NCBI GenBank assembly: GCA_900772715.1
Contig: CAAGRN010000115.1
Coordinates: forward strand, 1-5,494
Reading direction: 5' to 3'
From: an uncultured Subdoligranulum sp.
GTDB lineage: Bacteria > Bacillota_A > Clostridia > Oscillospirales > Ruminococcaceae
DNA length: 5,494 nt
Below are positions 1-5,494 of this stretch, one piece after another (within the stretch, counting starts at the first letter, position 1; every line of letters starts with the position of its first letter). Both the position numbers and the translations under genes were made by a program. A model generated the notes under the pieces. It was given only the letters and a program-made list of their open reading frames with translations, ran no database searches and was not told the DNA's origin.

Positions 1-2040
<2,040 letters not shown>

Positions 2041-2053
2041 GGCAGCCGCCAAC

Positions 2054-2079
2054 CGGCCCGCGTTTTAACCGCCGGGCCG
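2054..2079 (+). other. GC-rich stem-loop just after glnN copy 1
   Basis: CGGCCCG (2054-2060) and CGGGCCG (2073-2079) pair perfectly over 7 bp around a 12-nt loop, starting 13 nt after the stop codon of copy 1. No T-run follows closely (the first T-rich stretch begins about 20 nt on), so it is a poor intrinsic terminator. It could protect the 3' end or cause pausing. Confidence 0.45.
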
Positions 2080-2091
2080 CCCCGATCTGAG

Positions 2092-2123
2092 CCATTCTCC
2101 TTTTCCTATTTTCTACACCAGCC
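2092..2123 (+). repeat. Left arm of 32-bp perfect inverted repeat
   Basis: This arm is the exact reverse complement of 2377-2408, all 32 bases, with a mismatch at the next base on both sides. It begins CCATTCTCCTTTTCC and ends CTACACCAGCC. It lies 51 bp after the stop of glnN copy 1, inside its 3' untranslated region. The strand is pyrimidine-rich and carries CTCCTTT, complementary to a Shine-Dalgarno. Confidence 0.95.
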
Positions 2124-2136
2124 AATACGAAAATGC

Positions 2137-2170
2137 CCAAAAGCGCAGGCGTTTTGGAATGCATATTTTT
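2137..2170 (+). terminator. Weak candidate terminator of glnN copy 1
   Basis: CCAAAA (2137-2142) pairs with TTTTGG (2152-2157), with a short inner CG/CG stem and a bulged G. TATTTTT follows at 2164-2170, 6 nt after the stem. It is AT-rich and weaker than the terminators serving copy 2. It is placed like the copy 2 terminator: directly after the shared 32-nt sequence. Confidence 0.4.
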
Positions 2171-2190
2171 AGGGCAGCGTGTTAATTTCT

Positions 2191-2215
2191 AAAAAGGGCG
2201 CAGAGCACTGCGCCC
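2191..2215 (-). terminator. Second minus-strand intrinsic terminator
   Basis: GGGCGCAG (2196-2203) and CTGCGCCC (2208-2215) form a perfect 8-bp stem with a 4-nt loop. On the minus strand a TTTTT run (2195-2191) and a further T-rich stretch follow. The plus-strand side has no T-run. It could back up the 2322-2379 terminator, but it also sits about 19 nt downstream of a minus-strand extended -10 sequence and may end that transcript. Confidence 0.72.
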
Positions 2216-2233
2216 CATAACTCATACCAAATT

Positions 2234-2263
2234 ATTATACCACAAACACCGCGCGGCTGTATA
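2234..2263 (-). promoter_or_regulatory. Candidate extended -10 promoter in the convergent gap
   Basis: The minus strand reads TGGTATAAT (2242-2234), a perfect -10 with the TGN extension. TATACA lies 18 bp upstream (2263-2258), a weak -35. The start would be near 2227 and RNA would meet the 2191-2215 terminator after about 12 nt, giving an RNA of about 37 nt, or an antisense RNA to the 3' end of glnN copy 1 on read-through. There is no coding gene behind it, and an AT-rich gap can throw up such a match by chance. Confidence 0.4.
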
Positions 2264-2321
2264 GAAATGGTTTGCCGAAAATTGCGGAAAAGAGAGCAGT
2301 GAAATTGGTGAAATAGTGCGG

Positions 2322-2379
2322 AAAAAAATACGCCGGAAAGGCCCCTCTCCCTTTTTAGGGGGAAAAGGACCTTTCCGGC
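2322..2379 (-). terminator. Rho-independent terminator of glnN copy 2
   Basis: The arms at 2332-2341 (GCCGGAAAGG on the plus strand) and 2370-2379 (CCTTTCCGGC) form a perfect 10-bp stem. Further pairing is possible inside, between the TCC/TTTT and AAAA/GGA segments around 2348-2369. On the minus strand it is followed by TATTTTTTT (2330-2322). It begins 44 nt after the glnN copy 2 stop. On the plus strand there is no T-run after the stem, so it acts on the minus strand only. Its first three bases belong to the 32-bp inverted repeat. Confidence 0.85.
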
Positions 2380-2408
2380 TGGTGTAGAAAATAGGAAAAG
2401 GAGAATGG
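2377..2408 (-). repeat. Right arm of 32-bp perfect inverted repeat
   Basis: Read on the minus strand it is identical to 2092-2123, and it lies 15 bp after the stop of glnN copy 2. Both glnN messages therefore carry the same 32 nt before their terminators. The arms bound a 253-bp spacer (2124-2376). No target-site duplication is visible outside them (TGAG on the left, TAAA on the right), which speaks against a simple transposon insertion. Confidence 0.95.
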
Positions 2409-2423
2409 TAAAATTGTGTCCGC

Positions 2424-4514
<2,091 letters not shown>

Positions 4515-4522
4515 ACTTCTTA

Positions 4523-4529
4523 CTCCTTT
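4523..4529 (-). promoter_or_regulatory. Ribosome binding site of glnN copy 2
   Basis: AAAGGAG on the minus strand, 8 nt before the ATG at 4514. This is a near-ideal site and fixes the start at the longest reading (MAATVMELYGSK) rather than at the second Met five codons on. Confidence 0.88.
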
Positions 4530-4545
4530 ATATACCTATTTACAG

Positions 4546-4580
4546 AAAAAGGACGCTGCGAAAACACATTCGCAGCGCCC
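4546..4580 (-). terminator. Intrinsic terminator / attenuator in the leader of glnN copy 2
   Basis: Minus-strand stem CGCTGCGAA (4577-4569) pairs perfectly with TTCGCAGCG (4562-4554) around a 6-nt loop. After one A-C mismatch the stem extends by two G-C pairs (4579-4580 with 4551-4552). A TTTTT run (4550-4546) follows directly. It lies about 10 nt downstream of the predicted transcription start and 16 nt before the Shine-Dalgarno. No minus-strand gene lies upstream in the window that it could terminate, so a role as attenuator of glnN is the natural reading. Confidence 0.75.
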
Positions 4581-4586
4581 TTGCTG
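4573..4586 (-). promoter_or_regulatory. Candidate ANTAR antiterminator hairpin in glnN leader
   Basis: The minus-strand RNA reads AGCAAGGGCGCUGC at 4585-4572. The sequence I recall for ANTAR (EutV-type) targets is AGCAANGRRGCUYY; the match is 11 of 13 specified positions. It folds as CAGC (4586-4583), hexaloop AAGGGC (4582-4577), GCUG (4576-4573), with the A1 and G4 loop bases described for ANTAR targets. It shares bases with the 5' arm of the downstream terminator, so the two folds exclude each other, as in known ANTAR attenuators. Weak point: known targets have two hexaloop hairpins, and I find no convincing first one upstream, where the predicted RNA start leaves little room. Confidence 0.5.
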
Positions 4587-4596
4587 TTATGCTTCT

Positions 4597-4625
4597 ATTA
4601 TACGGGCAGTGCGGGCAAAATGCAA
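4597..4625 (-). promoter_or_regulatory. Sigma-A promoter of glnN copy 2
   Basis: On the minus strand TTGCAT (4625-4620) and TATAAT (4602-4597) are separated by exactly 17 bp. The -10 is perfect and the -35 matches TTGACA at four of six positions. The predicted transcription start is near A4590, which gives a leader of about 76 nt. The spacer contains a direct repeat of TGCCCG with a 9-bp period (on the plus strand CGGGCA at 4603-4608 and 4612-4617), a possible regulator site. Confidence 0.8.
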
Positions 4626-4650
4626 CTGGCGAAACGCTAAATTATCGCCG

Positions 4651-4667
4651 ATTTTTGCCCCAAAAAT
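4651..4667. repeat. Short AT-rich inverted repeat upstream of glnN copy 2 promoter
   Basis: ATTTTT (4651-4656) and AAAAAT (4662-4667) form 6-bp arms around GCCCC. It lies 26 bp upstream of the -35 of glnN copy 2, between the two divergent promoters. It could be a regulator site or chance; no known operator is recognised. Confidence 0.3.
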
Positions 4668-4700
4668 TAGGGGAATTGTATGGTGCAAGGCGGGGGAGTG

Positions 4701-4709
4701 TGGTATACT
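4701..4709 (+). promoter_or_regulatory. Candidate extended -10 promoter of the CYTH gene
   Basis: TGGTATACT is an extended -10 (TGN plus TATACT). The nearest -35-like hexamer, TTGTAT at 4676-4681, is 22 bp away, too far to count. The start would fall near 4716, at the left edge of the repeat element, so the CYTH leader would be about 195 nt and contain the whole element. Confidence 0.4.
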
Positions 4710-4722
4710 GGGGGAAATAAGA

Positions 4723-4750
4723 GATAATAGATAAAAGATAAAAGATAATA
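4723..4750 (+). repeat. Four tandem heptamers GATAAAA / GATAATA
   Basis: Exact 7-bp units in the order GATAATA, GATAAAA, GATAAAA, GATAATA, with no gaps. They form the body of the left arm of the MITE-like element. The unit number may vary by slippage. Confidence 0.9.
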
Positions 4751-4758
4751 AATTTGGA

Positions 4759-4777
4759 GTTTCGCCTGCGGCGAAAC
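4759..4777 (+). other. 8-bp hairpin with 3-nt loop in the repeat element
   Basis: GTTTCGCC (4759-4766), loop TGC, GGCGAAAC (4770-4777), perfect. ATTTTG follows, so it could act as a weak terminator on the CYTH leader. The copy after the CYTH gene has the same form (8-bp stem, 3-nt loop) with different bases, suggesting that structure rather than sequence is kept. Confidence 0.75.
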
Positions 4778-4896
4778 ATTTTGAATGAACGGCGCATCCC
4801 CTTTTCGGTTTGCGACCAAGGGGAGCAAACCCCACCTTATTTATTATTTCTTCTTTCTTATTTAAAAAAATCCGCTCCCCTGCGGGGCGGGCGAAC

Positions 4897-4902
4897 AGGA
4901 GA
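4897..4902 (+). promoter_or_regulatory. Ribosome binding site of the CYTH gene
   Basis: AGGAGA, 7 nt before ATG 4910. It decides the start against longer in-frame readings. A small CCCC-TGC-GGGG hairpin (4877-4887) ends 9 nt upstream and might limit ribosome access. Confidence 0.88.
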
Positions 4903-4909
4903 TTATTCT

Positions 4910-5401
4910 ATGGAAATCGAACGCAAATGGTTTGTCACCGGCTGGCCCAAAAATCTGCCCCAAACCTCGCAGTATCAGATGGATCAGGGCTATATCAGCG
5001 TGCGCCCCACCGTGCGCATCCGGCGCGAAGCCCTGCAGGGCGGCAAGACCGCGCTGGTGCTGTGCTTTAAGGGCAGCGGCACCCTCAGCCGTGAGGAGAT
5101 CGAAACCGAGATCGACGCCGAGCTGTTCGCCAAGCTGGCGCATCTGATCGGCAAGCCGCTGATCCGCAAGGAGCGCCGCGGCTACGCCCTGCCCGGCGGG
5201 CTGACCTTGGAGGTCAACTGCGTGGACCCCGACGCCGCCACCGGCTTTTGGTACGCCGAGGTGGAATTTGAAACCGAAGCCCAAGCCCTTGCGTGGGACC
5301 CCGCCGACGCCGGGCTTGCCGCCTACCTTTGCGACGAATGCACCGGACGCCCCGGCGCCAGCATGGGGGAGTATTGGCTGCAAACCAGAGCGGAGAGTTA
5401 A
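4910..5401 (+). CDS. CYTH domain protein (triphosphate tunnel metalloenzyme)
   Basis: 163-aa single-domain protein. It opens with the CYTH signature EIERK (residues 2-6, ExExK), followed by the alternating charged strands of the tunnel fold: VRIRRE (35-40), LCFKG (51-55), REEIETEID (61-69), RKERRGY (86-92), LTLEV (98-102) and YAEVEFE (115-121). These acidic and basic residues normally line the tunnel, binding metal and triphosphate. There is no signal peptide, membrane segment or CHAD domain. Small clostridial relatives such as the Clostridium thermocellum TTM are inorganic triphosphatases; class IV adenylate cyclases and thiamine triphosphatases share the fold, so the substrate is not settled by sequence. 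ATG 4910 is chosen because the ExExK motif sits at its N-terminus and AGGAGA lies 7 nt upstream; longer in-frame readings run back through a repeat. The stop codon lies inside a tandem heptamer repeat. No functional link to the neighbouring synthetase is apparent. Confidence 0.92.
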   Translation: MEIERKWFVTGWPKNLPQTSQYQMDQGYISVRPTVRIRREALQGGKTALVLCFKGSGTLSREEIETEIDAELFAKLAHLIGKPLIRKERRGYALPGGLTLEVNCVDPDAATGFWYAEVEFETEAQALAWDPADAGLAAYLCDECTGRPGASMGEYWLQTRAES

Positions 5402-5424
5402 GAGTGGAGAGTTGAGAGTGGAGA
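5393..5424 (+). repeat. Tandem purine heptamers overlapping the CYTH stop codon
   Basis: GAGAGTTAAGAGTG (5393-5406) is repeated as GAGAGTTGAGAGTG (5407-5420), followed by a partial GAGA. Each 14-mer is two heptamers of the form RAGAGTK. The stop codon TAA (5399-5401) lies inside the first unit. It is followed at the same distance as in the upstream element by an 8-bp, 3-nt-loop hairpin and then TTTT and ACGGC, so it is read as the left end of a second copy of the same element family that leaves the window. Confidence 0.85.
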
Positions 5425-5430
5425 TAGGGT

Positions 5431-5455
5431 GTGTCCGCTTTGCGGACACGGTTTT
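5431..5455 (+). terminator. Intrinsic terminator of the CYTH gene
   Basis: GTGTCCGC (5431-5438), loop TTT, GCGGACAC (5442-5449), a perfect 8-bp stem, then GG and TTTT (5452-5455) and ATT. It begins 29 nt after the stop. The T-run is short and offset by two G, so efficiency may be moderate. It is also the hairpin of the downstream repeat copy, so the element may supply the terminator. Confidence 0.65.
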
Positions 5456-5494
5456 ATTGGGGACGGCATAAATTTTATGGCGTTCGCCCGTTTG

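Larger units (their letters stand above)
4715..4863. mobile_element. MITE-like repeat element in the CYTH leader
   Basis: The left end (4715-4753) starts AAATAAGA and ends ATAATAAAT. The right end (4839-4863) starts ATTTATTAT and ends TCTTATTT, the inverse of the left end. The right arm is 14 nt, that is two heptamers, shorter. Between them are an 8-bp hairpin (4759-4777) and two overlapping 7-bp inverted repeats (4797-4831). It has no coding capacity worth calling. A related partial copy follows the CYTH gene. The MITE label is an inference from terminal inverted repeats, small size and repetition. Confidence 0.5.

Noticed and set aside
2092..2408. CRISPR array or integron-like array
   Set aside because: Only two repeat copies, in inverted orientation, with one long spacer and no associated genes.
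4628..4649. GGCGA / TCGCC inverted repeat upstream of the glnN copy 2 -35 as a possible first ANTAR hairpin
   Set aside because: The loop is 12 nt, not six, and it lies upstream of the predicted transcription start.
4754..4909. N-terminal extension of the CYTH protein from a TTG at 4754
   Set aside because: The extra 52 residues run through the repeat element, have no ribosome site, and would push the ExExK motif away from the N-terminus where the family has it.
5477..5494. ATG at 5477 opening a frame that leaves the window
   Set aside because: Only six codons are visible, without a good ribosome site, and it lies in what looks like the repeat element.

Overview
The window looks like a chromosomal segment of a GC-rich, low-oxygen gut Firmicute, probably of the Oscillospiraceae (Faecalibacterium/Subdoligranulum/Gemmiger type). 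This is inferred from type III glutamine synthetases close to the clostridial form, a small clostridial-type CYTH protein, sigma-A promoters, AGGAG ribosome sites, and purine-rich heptamer repeats next to short hairpins. No database was searched, so the taxonomy is a guess.

Layout. Positions 1-2040 (+) hold a type III glutamine synthetase (glnN copy 1) that lacks its first ~16 codons because the window starts inside it. Positions 2424-4514 (-) hold a complete second type III glutamine synthetase (copy 2, 696 aa) facing the first. Positions 4910-5401 (+) hold a 163-residue CYTH/triphosphate tunnel metalloenzyme protein. The two synthetases align without net indels: about 79% identity over the first 200 shared residues and about 46% over a 100-residue stretch near the C-terminus, counted by eye.

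The 383-bp convergent gap (2041-2423) contains no gene but is dense in structure. A perfect 32-bp inverted repeat (2092-2123 and 2377-2408) puts the same 32-nt sequence in the 3' untranslated region of both glnN copies, each time followed by a hairpin and a T-run. Between the repeat arms lie two good minus-strand intrinsic terminators and a minus-strand extended -10 promoter aimed at one of them.

The 395-bp divergent gap (4515-4909) contains no gene. Its left half is the control region of glnN copy 2: a near-consensus promoter, a very short leader with an intrinsic terminator, and, overlapping the terminator's 5' arm, a hexaloop hairpin resembling the RNA target of ANTAR antiterminators. Its right half is a ~149-bp MITE-like repeat with imperfect terminal inverted repeats and tandem GATAAAA heptamers. 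A second, related repeat copy overlaps the stop codon of the CYTH gene and runs toward the window end, so the CYTH gene is bracketed by two copies of what looks like one element family.

Function. The synthetases assimilate ammonium into glutamine. Copy 2 appears to be controlled by transcription attenuation, plausibly by a nitrogen-responsive ANTAR protein encoded elsewhere. The CYTH protein has no evident pathway link to them and has its own promoter and terminator.
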